From the NCBI RefSeq assembly GCF_963664915.1, contig NZ_OY761810.1, positions 1,006,661-1,070,660 of the forward strand: DNA of 64,000 nt, written 5' to 3'. The notes under the pieces were generated by a model. It was given only the letters and a program-made list of their open reading frames with translations, was not told the DNA's origin and did no database searches. Origin of the DNA: an uncultured Caproiciproducens sp. GTDB lineage: Bacteria > Bacillota > Clostridia > Oscillospirales > Acutalibacteraceae. Within the stretch, counting starts at the first letter, position 1, and every line of letters begins with the position of its first letter. Shown here in pieces: positions 1-7,864 of this stretch. The translations under genes and the position numbers were made by a program.

Positions 1-105
1 AACCCCGCCAAGGCCACCAGCAGTTGGATTTTCTCCCGTCCCGTTATTACGGTAATCGGCGACCACCGTTTTTGCAGCTAGTTGGTTTATCTTCCTATTA
101 TAGCA

Positions 106-138
106 TTGGCGCAGAACGTATTGATCGTTCTGCGCCAA
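106..138. terminator. 13-bp perfect hairpin, possible terminator of the lysozyme gene
   Basis: Positions 106-118 pair perfectly with 126-138 across a 7-nt loop. It sits about 40 bp past the stop of the minus-strand lysozyme gene. There is no strong T-tract on either side, so the terminator role is inferred from stem strength and location. Confidence 0.5.
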
Positions 139-177
139 TTTGTTAATCAATTGATGATATAATGTTGGGCTGTTTTA

Positions 178-1371
178 CTATGCCACGGTCACAACGCACC
201 GGCGCACGGGACTTTGATTGGGCCTCACAGAATAGATTGAGGTAGTACCGCCCTTGACGCCCGTGACCTTTACATAATAGCTGCCGTTTTGCAGCTTCTG
301 GGATACAATTTTAACTACGCCGGAATTGCCGGCCGTAAAGATTGGTTTATCGGATATTCCATTCGGAGTAAATTTAAACTGATAGCTCTGGCCGGATTTC
401 AGCGTCAGCGACGAGCCGGTGTCGGAAAGGATGGACGTATCCGCGGGAGCCTGTGTTCCGGAAGGATAATTCACATAGGAATAGTCCAGATCGACTGCCG
501 CGTTGATTCCTGCAACAATACCAGTATTGCTGTACTGCCACATCGTGTATGCGCTGCTGTAATTCGGTGCCGCAACATCGTAATGCGCTACCCATTTATC
601 ATAAGCGTTCAATGCGGGACTGTTTAGATTGGTATTCAACAGACTTGCATTGCTGTAAAGACCCGTTTTATATCCTGCATTTGTAATCGTACTGCAAAAC
701 GCGGTGACAATTGCCGCGAGCTGGTCGCTCGTCATGGCAGTATGTAAATCATCGTGCTCAACATCAAAGAAAACAGGATAACCCAAATGACGTCCATTCA
801 GAATGCTGAGGCACATCTGTGCTTCCTGTACGGCTATCTCCGGCGTAGTTGCGTAACTGACATGATAAGCGCCGACTTTGACTCCATTGGCAACAGCGTT
901 GTCGTAATTGGTGCTGAAACAGGTGTCGGTCTGCGTCTCAGGTAATTCATTGCCGTAGCCGGTGCGCAAAATGGCAAAGTCCACCCCGCTGGCTTTCACG
1001 GCTGCCCAATCAACCACGCCCTGATGCTGCGATACGTCAATGCCCTTCAAAGCAACGTGCACCTCACAGGCCGCGCTCCGGCCGTCCGCCGTTTTCACCG
1101 TAACGATCGTCCTGCCCAAACCTACCGCAGTCACGAGGCCGTTGCTCACTGTCGCCGCACCCGGATTGGTCGAAGACCAGAAGACCCCCTGCGCGGGGTT
1201 CCCGCCGTCGCTGACCGTAAGCGTCGCACATTCCCCCGTTTTCAGGGCAAGGCTTGCGCTGCTGAGCGTCAGTGTGCTCACAGCAGTATCTGTTTCCGCA
1301 GCAAAAGCCGTTGTACTGAATGATACGGCCATAGCAAATACAAGGATAAGGGCGACCCAATTTCTTTTCAT
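178..1371 (-). CDS. Secreted GH25 lysozyme (muramidase) with bacterial Ig-like domains
   Basis: Glycoside hydrolase family 25 enzymes cleave the MurNAc-GlcNAc bond of peptidoglycan outside the cell. The start at 1371 is chosen because GGAGG lies just upstream and a clean signal peptide (MKRNWVALILVFAMAVSF, then an AFA cleavage site) follows; an in-frame extension to 1428 would bury it. After the signal comes a BIG2-like Ig domain (about residues 30-108), then the GH25 barrel starting at GIDVSQHQG, with DVEHDD carrying the expected catalytic acids and a C-terminal WQYS motif. The last 80 residues look like a second beta-rich Ig-like wall-binding domain. It lies outside the tRNA-Val island. The catalytic family is clear; whether it acts on self or foreign cell walls is unknown. 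Confidence 0.9.
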   Translation of the reverse strand: MKRNWVALILVFAMAVSFSTTAFAAETDTAVSTLTLSSASLALKTGECATLTVSDGGNPAQGVFWSSTNPGAATVSNGLVTAVGLGRTIVTVKTADGRSAACEVHVALKGIDVSQHQGVVDWAAVKASGVDFAILRTGYGNELPETQTDTCFSTNYDNAVANGVKVGAYHVSYATTPEIAVQEAQMCLSILNGRHLGYPVFFDVEHDDLHTAMTSDQLAAIVTAFCSTITNAGYKTGLYSNASLLNTNLNSPALNAYDKWVAHYDVAAPNYSSAYTMWQYSNTGIVAGINAAVDLDYSYVNYPSGTQAPADTSILSDTGSSLTLKSGQSYQFKFTPNGISDKPIFTAGNSGVVKIVSQKLQNGSYYVKVTGVKGGTTSIYSVRPNQSPVRRCVVTVA

Positions 1372-1574
1372 GATTGTTCCTCCATTGGCTTCTTCATATT
1401 TTTCCCGCATAATTAAGTAAAAGATCATGGTTTTTAGATCAATTATCGTTCTATCGGGAGAATGTCATAATATGGTAATTTGTAATTTATATTATATTCC
1501 ATTCTCCGCTCCTGTCAAGGGAAGCAATTATAAAGGAACGCCCAAAGATCCGGCACGGCACAAAGATCTAAAAA

Positions 1575-1614
1575 CAAAAAAAGGACCCTTTCGGCGGTCA
1601 CCGAAAAGGTCCTT
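1575..1614 (-). terminator. Rho-independent terminator of the 173-aa lipoprotein gene
   Basis: Read on the minus strand, AAGGACC..GGTCCTT pairs with an inner CGG/CCG extension and runs into a long T-rich tract, 12 bp after the lipoprotein stop codon. Confidence 0.85.
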
Positions 1615-1625
1615 CTGTTTACGGA

Positions 1626-2147
1626 TTATTTTTTAAACGCTTTAAAAAGATTGGTGACCTCTTCCTGATGTTTCTTGTTTTCATCAGAAGTAGCGGTATC
1701 CTTATAAATCATAATATACTTACCGCTGTCGGAAACAACTGCCGGAACATCCTGGTTCATAAGGTTAAACTGATTTTTTGCTTTCACCTCATTCAAAATG
1801 GATGTTGCCTGACTGGACAGGTTTTCGGTGTCGAACTCATAAAGTTCAACGGTAACATTATTTTTTCCGTTATAAGCAAACACATACTTTGCACCGCTTT
1901 TAGCACCGATAAAATCCGCCTTCATTACTGTCGAAGTACCGGAAATTGCGGAATTCGCGGCAAGATATTTTTCCAAACCGGCTAGGTTGTCCTCCATATT
2001 GTCAGAACCGACCGCGGACGAGACCGTTTGGGAAGAGGCGTTTGACGCGGAAGACGTCGCTCCGCCAACATCACCCATGCCGCAGGCCGCAAGGGAACCG
2101 GCCATAACAACCGCCAATGCAAGGATTAAAATCTTTTTCATTTTCAT
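1626..2147 (-). CDS. Small lipoprotein of unknown function
   Basis: 173 aa. The N-terminus is a lipoprotein signal (MKMKKILILALAVVMAGS) with lipobox LAAC, so the protein should be lipid-anchored on the outer face of the membrane. A Ser/Ala-rich linker (about residues 25-50) precedes a compact alpha/beta domain of about 120 residues that I do not recognise. The start at 2147 follows AGAGGA with 5-nt spacing; the Met at codon 3 is an alternative. The gene has its own terminator and lies just outside the left att repeat, so it belongs to the chromosomal backbone rather than the island. No function can be assigned. Confidence 0.75.
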   Translation of the reverse strand: MKMKKILILALAVVMAGSLAACGMGDVGGATSSASNASSQTVSSAVGSDNMEDNLAGLEKYLAANSAISGTSTVMKADFIGAKSGAKYVFAYNGKNNVTVELYEFDTENLSSQATSILNEVKAKNQFNLMNQDVPAVVSDSGKYIMIYKDTATSDENKKHQEEVTNLFKAFKK

Positions 2148-2260
2148 GATAGTCCTCTCTTAAACAAAAACTTGAATTCTTTGCCGTGACGACAAGCAAT
2201 ACATATTATATACATGAATAGTATCTGTACGACTTTCCTAAAAAAACCTTTGCTAAAAAG

Positions 2261-2282
2261 AAAAACCGCTTTAAGCGGTTTT
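2261..2282 (-). terminator. Terminator, probably the original one of tRNA-Val
   Basis: A short AAAACCGCTT/AAGCGGTTTT hairpin is followed on the minus strand by a T-rich tail. It sits 6 bp beyond the orphan tRNA-Val 3' fragment, where the terminator of the tRNA would have been before the island inserted (inference). Confidence 0.65.
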
Positions 2283-2287
2283 GGTTC

Positions 2288-2332
2288 TGGTGGACACAAG
2301 GGGACTCGAACCCATGACCTCTCGCGTGTGAG
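2288..2332 (-). repeat. Left att repeat: orphan 3' fragment of tRNA-Val(CAC)
   Basis: These 45 bp are identical to 15995-16039, which is the 3' part (anticodon arm to CCA) of the intact tRNA-Val(CAC). Here the match ends abruptly at 2332 and there is no 5' half, so this is not a functional tRNA. Same orientation, tRNA 3'-end identity and an adjacent integrase relic identify it as the distal attachment site of an integrated element. Confidence 0.88.
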
Positions 2333-2364
2333 AAGTCATGTATTGATTTTTAACCATCACCATA

Positions 2365-2541
2365 TTAAATTCTACTTTTAAACAGCGTACCGCTTACGTA
2401 ATTATCTAATTTTTCGACAGATTTGTCAACCATTAATTTCTCGAGATGTGTGTATATAGCAATCGTTGTCCTTACATCGGTATGCCCTAGAAGTTTTGCA
2501 GCCGTAAGAACATCAACTCCCGACATATAGAAGCGTTGCAT
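2365..2541 (-). pseudogene. C-terminal relic of a tyrosine recombinase (phage-type integrase)
   Basis: Translating the minus strand from about 2541 to the TAA at 2365-2367 gives about 58 codons typical of the end of an Xer/phage integrase catalytic domain: SGVDVLTAAKLLGHTDVRTT followed by IAIYTHLEK. LGH holds the second conserved catalytic His region and IYTH the nucleophilic Tyr. The frame closes at a stop near 2570, and the upstream Arg box and the whole N-terminal DNA-binding part are missing. The stop codon lies only 33 bp from the left att repeat, the usual place for an integrase gene. Being truncated, it cannot excise the island by itself. Confidence 0.85.
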
Positions 2542-2766
2542 ATGTATGAGGATTTATTATGCCAGAGTAAAAGAATTGTATCGTTAAAAGAATTGCTATT
2601 TAATTTACAGGGCATCTATTGATATGGATGTCTAGCTTTGCTATACTTACTTTAAATCATTAACTATATCACATTTTTTTGAAAAAATTTCTTGACTTTT
2701 ATTAGCAAGATTTTGTTTACGACATAAGGAAATTTTATCCGACAGGGAAATCTGGAGGGGAAAAAA
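2542..2766. other. Degraded intergenic stretch inside the island's left end
   Basis: AT-rich sequence with no convincing open frame; it presumably held the missing part of the integrase. The only recognisable signal is GGAGGGG at about 2754-2760, which serves the TTG start of the acetyltransferase fragment. Confidence 0.4.
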
Positions 2767-3087
2767 TTGAACTATGAAGAAGAATATTCCATCAGAAATG
2801 AGCAGACAGAAGATCTGCGCGAAGTGGAAGAATTGACGAGAAAGGCCTTTTGGAATTTGAACGTTCCGGGCTGCAATGAACATTATCTGGTACATGTCAT
2901 GAGGAATCATCCGGATTTTATACCGGAATTGGATTTTGTCCTTGAAAAAGACAATCACATTATTGGGAATGTCATGTACACCAAAGCAAAGCTTGTGGAT
3001 GAAAAGAACCGCGAAAAGTGGATACTGACCTTCGGCCCATTGAATTCCAATAGGTATGCAGTTCGACAGCAAATGCACGCTTCGTGA
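2767..3087 (+). pseudogene. GNAT-family acetyltransferase, truncated before the acetyl-CoA site
   Basis: 106 codons from a TTG start with GGAGGGG upstream. Residues 1-95 (NEQTEDLREVEELTRKAFWN through EKWILTFGPL) match the N-terminal half of a GNAT N-acetyltransferase, in which ILTFGPL is the beta-4 strand that leads into the acetyl-CoA loop. Immediately after it the frame turns into unrelated residues and stops, so the R/Q-x-x-G-x-G/A cofactor motif and the C-terminal half are gone. Sequence from 3088 to about 3150 does not restore the fold in another frame, so this is deletion or rearrangement rather than a simple frameshift. Almost certainly inactive as an acetyltransferase. Confidence 0.7.
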
Positions 3088-3153
3088 GAACATAGAGGCA
3101 AGTCGGGGCTTTGACTTCCTTTCACCGGAAAGCGCTGGTAAAAAAGCATCTCG

Positions 3154-4008
3154 TTATTTTGAAAAATTGCTCCAAACCGAGCTGTCTGTACGAAAGCCCA
3201 GCGTTTCTTTATACGGAATGGAAATCTCGGCATGGTCGCCCAACGTATATAAAACAGTGAAACTCACGACCATTCCGTCCTTTTTGAAATAGAACTCGGC
3301 CTGGTCCAAACTGTCCTCTAAAACCTCCTGGGTAAAATATACCTGAAGCCCTTTGGAAAGCTGCTTTTTCACGGCTGCGTCCGCCGCTTTGTACAAAGCG
3401 GTATTATTTACGATTATGTCCTCTGGCATAACATACTTATTCGAACTCAGATCGTAATTGACCGTTCGGAGCGCCCGGGATGTATGTGCGTTATCTTTTG
3501 TCTTATAGGACGATTCGAACACCGCGCTGACGAAATCCGGTGAGCCATATTCAATACGGCCAACCATTTCAGAAGATGTGCCGGCCGACGCGCTGTTTGC
3601 CTGGACGAGATGAATGGTGCTTAGCGCTTCTTTCTCAAGCTGTGAATTCACACCTGCGTATCTACTTTTGCTTCCCACAAGCTGCGGATATTCCGCCTTA
3701 AGATCAACCCCGTTTTTGTCGTACCGGGTCGAAATCATCCGAATGGAATACGGTTGGGCGGATTCGGAAGATGCGGAGGAAGAGTCCACGCCAGACGCCA
3801 AAGAGGCCGCGGCGGAAGCTTCCGATATCTGCGATGAGGCCTTCACAGTGGAGCCGGAGCTTTCAGCCGTATTTGAAGAATTATCCGGGACGGAAACGGT
3901 GCTCGATGAGGAAACCTCACCGCCCATCTTTTCTGTGGATGCCTTACCGCACCCCGCAAGCACCATCAGTATAGCCATTCCGATACTAAAAATTTTCCGT
4001 TTTTTCAT
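3154..4008 (-). CDS. Lipoprotein with RsiV-like DUF3298/DUF4163-type domain
   Basis: 284 aa. Signal peptide MKKRKIFSIGMAILMV with lipobox LAGC, then a long Ser/Ala/Val-rich linker (about residues 25-85). The extracellular domain begins at YSIRMISTRYDKNGVDLKAE, and its second half (YVMPEDIIVNNTALYKAADA, then VVSFTVLYTLGDHAEISIPY) resembles the DUF4163-DUF3298 arrangement seen in the lysozyme-sensing anti-sigma factor RsiV and related proteins. Here the domain is lipid-anchored and no sigma-binding region is present. Family assignment is by pattern and moderate. The start at 4008 has a weak GAGAGATG site. It is divergent from the next lipoprotein gene, sharing a 160-bp upstream region. Confidence 0.65.
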   Translation of the reverse strand: MKKRKIFSIGMAILMVLAGCGKASTEKMGGEVSSSSTVSVPDNSSNTAESSGSTVKASSQISEASAAASLASGVDSSSASSESAQPYSIRMISTRYDKNGVDLKAEYPQLVGSKSRYAGVNSQLEKEALSTIHLVQANSASAGTSSEMVGRIEYGSPDFVSAVFESSYKTKDNAHTSRALRTVNYDLSSNKYVMPEDIIVNNTALYKAADAAVKKQLSKGLQVYFTQEVLEDSLDQAEFYFKKDGMVVSFTVLYTLGDHAEISIPYKETLGFRTDSSVWSNFSK

Positions 4009-4170
4009 AAATCATTACATCTCTCTTTATAATATAAGTTTATTTCGTCTGCTCCATTATAGGCTTATATTTCCAGAAGTTCCAGTTACAGATAAGTAAT
4101 TATGTTTACAAAAGCCTAAGTAAGCACAAATCAACTGAAGTTGAGCTACAGTATTTTGGAACAAAAGGGG

Positions 4171-5079
4171 TTGATAAAAATAAAAAAAATTACGTTTATT
4201 ATTGTGGCGTTGCTTCTGATGCTTGAAATGACAGGGTGTGGAAATCCGTCTTTGCAAAATGGCAGTAAGGCACAAACAAACAGCAGTCAGATGCAGAGCA
4301 GCAAAACGGGGCAGATGGATGAGTTGCCACAAAGCAGTGCCGTTCCATCAACTCAGGGTGCTGTAAGCAATGATTCGTCAGTTCAAAGCAAGAAATCTGA
4401 GAATTCAAACCAAACTGCAAATACGTCTTCTCAAACGCAGCAGGACGTATTGCATCAAATAAATACAGCATTGAATACCAAAGTTCCTCTGATGCTGCCA
4501 ATAAGCGTACCGGTAAAAAAGGACTGCTATTTAACACTAATTACGACTTCTCAGACGACAAACTACAAAGTGAATTTTTACCAAAATGATCAGCCCGCTA
4601 ATATAAATTCAAAGGCCGCTTCGAGTGGAACACTTATTGCGACGGTTGAAGGGACTAAATATAAAGACGCGGCAAGCGCCAAAGAAAGTATTTCAGGCTA
4701 TGAACAAGCAGATACTTCCAACTATGGAGAACTTCTGAATCTGGGTCATAATATCAAAGCCGTGGAAGACGCAGGTTTGGGCCATCAACAGCTAATCTGG
4801 AATGAAGGGCGCTGGTGTCTTCGTATGGACAGTCCTACTGACCCCGCCTTCAAAAATAAAGAATATCCGAACAGAGAACAGCTGGCCAAAAACATTGTCG
4901 CGTACTTGGAAGATCAGATGTTGCCTGTGCCGCAGATAATCGGTGTGATCAGTATCAATATTTGGAATCAATCCTATGGAACAACCATCAAATGGCAGCA
5001 TAAGCAAACGGTGTATCAAATTAGCGGGAAGGATCCTATGACAGCCTTGAAAGTCGCTGTGGCAATGAAATTCAGTTAA
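4171..5079 (+). CDS. Lipoprotein of unknown function with Ser/Gln-rich linker
   Basis: About 302 aa from TTG 4171. The hydrophobic signal IIVALLLMLEM ends in a lipobox-like TGC, then a Gln/Ser/Asn-rich low-complexity linker runs to about residue 95. The globular part (about 100-302) is unrecognised; it contains an aromatic stretch LIWNEGRWCLRMDSP. The start is uncertain: AAAAGGGG directly abuts the TTG at 4171 with no spacer, so an upstream TTG (4141 or 4156) may be used instead; 4171 is preferred because it leaves a normal-length signal peptide. Divergent from the RsiV-like lipoprotein gene. No pathway can be assigned. Confidence 0.6.
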   Translation: MIKIKKITFIIVALLLMLEMTGCGNPSLQNGSKAQTNSSQMQSSKTGQMDELPQSSAVPSTQGAVSNDSSVQSKKSENSNQTANTSSQTQQDVLHQINTALNTKVPLMLPISVPVKKDCYLTLITTSQTTNYKVNFYQNDQPANINSKAASSGTLIATVEGTKYKDAASAKESISGYEQADTSNYGELLNLGHNIKAVEDAGLGHQQLIWNEGRWCLRMDSPTDPAFKNKEYPNREQLAKNIVAYLEDQMLPVPQIIGVISINIWNQSYGTTIKWQHKQTVYQISGKDPMTALKVAVAMKFS

Positions 5080-5273
5080 GGTATAGGAAGGCCGGTTGGA
5101 CACCCGGCAGCATAGCCCCGGTAACTTTTTGTGTTGCAATCCTATTACGTGATTCATGAAGCTTTCCGAGCTTCGTATAGAACTTGCCATCTACATTTGG
5201 AGAGTAAGAACGAACTTCGCAGTTTGTTTACACCATGTGAAGAAAGCAAGGACTGGTTATTTATATTTGTTTT

Positions 5274-5717
5274 ATGGAGATGAGAAAAATATTTATTACT
5301 ATTTACAATGACTGTGATGAGCAAGAGTTCTTAAAATCAGTTCGTATAAACGGCTTACTCGAGTACAATATGAAAAAAACAAATGGCAAATTAAAGCTAC
5401 CAAATATTGAACTTGTAAATATAGCACGCAATGACAAAGGCTATATTGTGGGAGGTGTATCGGGGTCTACCTATCTTTTATCCTTAGAAATAGAAGTCCT
5501 TTGGGTACAGGAGGATTATAGGGGGCAAAAAATAGCTTCGTGTTTGTTGGAAGAAATTGAAAATCGAGCGAAGAACGCTGGATGCCAGATTTCCCATCTT
5601 ACGACTTATTCTTTTCAAGCCCCACTTTTTTATCAAAAGCAAGGATATGTTATTTGTGGAGAAGTCAATGGTTTTCCCGATGATATCAGACTATATACAT
5701 TGAAGAAGCAACTATAA
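5274..5717 (+). CDS. GNAT-family N-acetyltransferase
   Basis: 147 aa, the usual length for a single-domain GNAT enzyme, which transfers acetyl from acetyl-CoA to an amine. The core is visible: beta-4 LEIEVLWVQ, then the acetyl-CoA pyrophosphate loop EDYRGQKIAS (R-G-x-K-I-A/G) and helix CLLEEIENRAKNAG, then SFQAPLFYQKQGYVICGE, the typical C-terminal FYxKxGF element. The substrate is not predictable. The gene is clearly AT-rich compared with the chromosomal backbone, consistent with acquisition. ATG 5274 and ATG 5280 are both possible starts and neither has a good ribosome site. It stands alone inside the island. Confidence 0.75.
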   Translation: MEMRKIFITIYNDCDEQEFLKSVRINGLLEYNMKKTNGKLKLPNIELVNIARNDKGYIVGGVSGSTYLLSLEIEVLWVQEDYRGQKIASCLLEEIENRAKNAGCQISHLTTYSFQAPLFYQKQGYVICGEVNGFPDDIRLYTLKKQL

Positions 5718-5853
5718 TTTATAGTAAAGGTTATGAGCAACCCCTAAGGCCGGTTAAGTCAACCCACCTTCGCTTAATGTTTAAAACTGGCTAATGCTGG
5801 TGGCCCTCCCATCATTTTGGTTACAGTAAATCAGCTTACCCTTGTTTTATATC

Positions 5854-5882
5854 TTGACAAGCTAGCATTCACTAGCTATACT
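5854..5882 (+). promoter_or_regulatory. Sigma-A promoter of the radical SAM-TetR operon
   Basis: TTGACA at 5854-5859 and TATACT at 5877-5882 are separated by exactly 17 bp. The spacer consists almost entirely of operator copy 1, so repressor binding would block RNA polymerase. Confidence 0.85.
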
Positions 5883-5903
5883 TAAAGCTAGCATTTACTA
5901 GCG
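5860..5903 (+). promoter_or_regulatory. Tandem palindromic operator, probably for the adjacent TetR protein
   Basis: Two 18-bp copies, 5860-5877 and 5886-5903, each built as an inverted repeat AGCTAG-N6-CTAGC(T/G) and differing at two positions. Centre-to-centre spacing is 26 bp. Copy 1 fills the promoter spacer and copy 2 covers the transcription start. Binding by the TetR encoded at 7032 is inference from proximity and symmetry. Confidence 0.75.
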
Positions 5904-5928
5904 TTAAGTTACAAGGGGGAAAAACATA

Positions 5929-7035
5929 GTGAAAACAACATTTCATCTTGAATCGTATTTGACCGACGGAGTTGAAAATATCGTATCCAGTATTTTGAAA
6001 GCAACTCTATACAACCCAAAAGAGAGCTGTTTTATGGCGAAGTATGCTGCGCAGAGCAAACGATCCAGCAAACTACGACAGGCAGCACAAAAAAACGGAC
6101 AGCATATTCCGCCGTTTCTGATTGCAAGTATCACTACACAATGTAATTTGCATTGCAAAGGCTGTTATGCAAGAGCCAACCATAGTTGCTATGACCGAGA
6201 GCCAACCGGGAATGCCCGGCAGCTTCTGCGCGCAGAGCAGTGGGAAAGCATTTTTCAGCAGGCAGCCGATTTAGGCATCGGGTTCATTCTTCTGGCCGGC
6301 GGCGAACCCTTTGTTCGACACGATGTGCTGGCGGCAGCCGGGAAGTATTCAAGTATTTTGTTCCCTGTCTTTACAAACGGAACGATGTTTGATAAAGAAT
6401 ATCTGGAACTGCTGGATCAGAAACGGAATTTAATCCCGATTGTAAGCATTGAGGGAAACCGTGAGACAACGGATGCCCGACGTGGAGCCGGGATTTATCA
6501 GCGATTGTTTTCTGGATTGCAGGAACTGCATAACAGGCAGCTGATGTTTGGCGCTTCTGTCACGGTGACAAAGGAGAACTTGGCGGAGGTATTATCGGAT
6601 TCTTTTATCGACGAATTGAGCGTCAATGGCTGCAAAGCAATTATTTATGTAGAATATGTTCCTGTAGACCATCAGACCGTTGATTTAGCGCTGGATGACG
6701 AATCCAGAAAACTGATGGTGCAGAAGCTGGATGATGCCAGAACCAGCCGTTCAGATATGCTAATGGTCTCTTTTCCGGGAGATGAAAAAAGTTCAGGAGG
6801 GTGCCTGGCGGCAGGCCGGGGTTTTTTTCATATCAATGCTTTTGGGGGTGCGGAGCCCTGCCCGTTTTCTCCGTATTCAGATATCAATGTTTCAGATACA
6901 TCTTTGCAGGAGTCCCTGCAATCTCCCCTCTTTCAAAAGCTGCAGCAGGGCTATCTAATGCGGGAGCATACCGGCGGATGTGTCCTTTTTGAACAAGAGA
7001 CGCAGGTGAAGACGCTATTGAAGGAGTCAACATGA
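5929..7035 (+). CDS. Radical SAM protein with SPASM-like C-terminus
   Basis: 368 aa from a GTG start 8 bp after AAGGGGGA. The radical SAM motif CNLHCKGC has Cys72, Cys76 and Cys79 to bind the 4Fe-4S cluster that cleaves S-adenosylmethionine; the LLAGGEPF stretch is the GGE motif contacting the methionine amino group. The C-terminal region (about residues 285-355) carries further Cys residues in GGCLAAGRG, AEPCPFSP and TGGCVLF, resembling a shortened SPASM/auxiliary-cluster domain. It is co-transcribed with a TetR regulator whose start overlaps its stop (ATGA), behind an operator-overlapped promoter. No peptide substrate gene or transporter lies beside it, so the substrate is unknown. Family confidence is high, function low. 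Confidence 0.85.
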   Translation: MKTTFHLESYLTDGVENIVSSILKATLYNPKESCFMAKYAAQSKRSSKLRQAAQKNGQHIPPFLIASITTQCNLHCKGCYARANHSCYDREPTGNARQLLRAEQWESIFQQAADLGIGFILLAGGEPFVRHDVLAAAGKYSSILFPVFTNGTMFDKEYLELLDQKRNLIPIVSIEGNRETTDARRGAGIYQRLFSGLQELHNRQLMFGASVTVTKENLAEVLSDSFIDELSVNGCKAIIYVEYVPVDHQTVDLALDDESRKLMVQKLDDARTSRSDMLMVSFPGDEKSSGGCLAAGRGFFHINAFGGAEPCPFSPYSDINVSDTSLQESLQSPLFQKLQQGYLMREHTGGCVLFEQETQVKTLLKEST

Positions 7036-7652
7036 CTACAAAGGAAAAAATCACCGAGGAGGCTCTGACGCTGTTTTCCCAAAAAGGCTACAAGGGGACC
7101 AGCGTTAAGAACATTGCGGCTGCGGTAGGAATTAAGGACAGTTCATTGTATAAGCATTTCAAAAGCAAGAAAGATATCTTCGACACCATAGTGAAAGAAA
7201 TGCAAAACCGCATGTCCGGACTCTCTCTTCTGGCCGGGCTGCCATCAGAGGACTGTAAGGTAGAAGCAAATGAATATGGAAAATTGACTGTTGACGGTCT
7301 TCAAACTCTTAGCAGACAAATTTTTCTGTTTTATCTGAAAGATGATTTTGTTTCTCGCTTTTGGAAAATGGCAATGATGGAACAATACCACTCTCCGGAG
7401 ATCTATGCGATTTATCATAGAATATTTATGGAAGAAAGCATTACTTATCAGGCAAATCTATTTTGTGAAATGATACGACAGGGGTATTTTATTTCGATTG
7501 ACCCTGAAATAATGGCAGTAAGCTTTTATTCTCCCATTTTCTTTTTGCTTACCAAATATATGGGAGAGCCGGAAAAAGAAAACACTGCGTTGACTTTGCT
7601 TGATAAGCAGGTCAGAGAATTTTATAGAATATATCGGAATCCAAATAGGTAA
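7032..7652 (+). CDS. TetR/AcrR-family transcriptional repressor
   Basis: 206 aa. The N-terminal helix-turn-helix is clear: GYKGTSVKNIAAAVGIKDSS followed by LYKHFKSKKDIFDTIV at about residues 20-57. The C-terminal alpha-helical part is the ligand/dimer domain and has no identifiable ligand motif. Its ATG overlaps the stop of the radical SAM gene by 4 nt, so the two are translationally coupled and it probably autoregulates the operon through the palindromes at 5860-5903. The inducer is unknown. Confidence 0.88.
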   Translation: MTTKEKITEEALTLFSQKGYKGTSVKNIAAAVGIKDSSLYKHFKSKKDIFDTIVKEMQNRMSGLSLLAGLPSEDCKVEANEYGKLTVDGLQTLSRQIFLFYLKDDFVSRFWKMAMMEQYHSPEIYAIYHRIFMEESITYQANLFCEMIRQGYFISIDPEIMAVSFYSPIFFLLTKYMGEPEKENTALTLLDKQVREFYRIYRNPNR

Positions 7653-7705
7653 AATGATTTTCTTATGATTCATTACAATTGATTATTGATATATCTACAA
7701 TTGCT

Positions 7706-7756
7706 AACCTCTAAGCAGACAGAAAACCGCTGTTTGCTTAGAGGTTATACTTTTAG
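7706..7756 (+). terminator. Terminator after the radical SAM-TetR operon
   Basis: AACCTCTAAGCA (7706-7717) pairs with TGCTTAGAGGTT (7735-7746), with an inner ACAG/CTGT extension, followed by a T-containing tail. It separates the operon from the ArsR promoter. Confidence 0.75.
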
Positions 7757-7798
7757 CTTGAACGGAAAAATTTTTTAATAAAAACAATATTTTACATA

Positions 7799-7841
7799 TT
7801 GACAAATATCGATATGATGCATATAATATAACATATCGATA
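7799..7841 (+). promoter_or_regulatory. Promoter and ArsR-type operator of the permease operon
   Basis: TTGACA at 7799-7804 and a perfect TATAAT at 7822-7827 have 17-bp spacing. Two copies of the palindrome TATCGATA, at 7807-7814 and 7834-7841, flank the -10 box, the usual layout of an ArsR/SmtB operator. Binding by the ArsR starting at 7865 is inferred. Confidence 0.82.
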
Positions 7842-7864
7842 AAAATAGATTCGAGGTGGAATTT

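Noticed and set aside
1-81. Open frame on the plus strand from the window edge to TAG at 79-81, as if a gene ended here
   Set aside because: Only 26 codons, no recognisable motif, and random frames of this length are common. A real gene end cannot be shown.
3056-3292. Possible frameshifted continuation of the truncated acetyltransferase
   Set aside because: The residues after 3056 do not contain the acetyl-CoA loop and soon become antisense to the RsiV-like lipoprotein.
5080-5273. Hairpin GCCGG-N8-CCGGC after the 4171-5079 lipoprotein as a terminator
   Set aside because: Only a 5-bp stem and no T-tract. The rest of the interval holds nothing recognisable.
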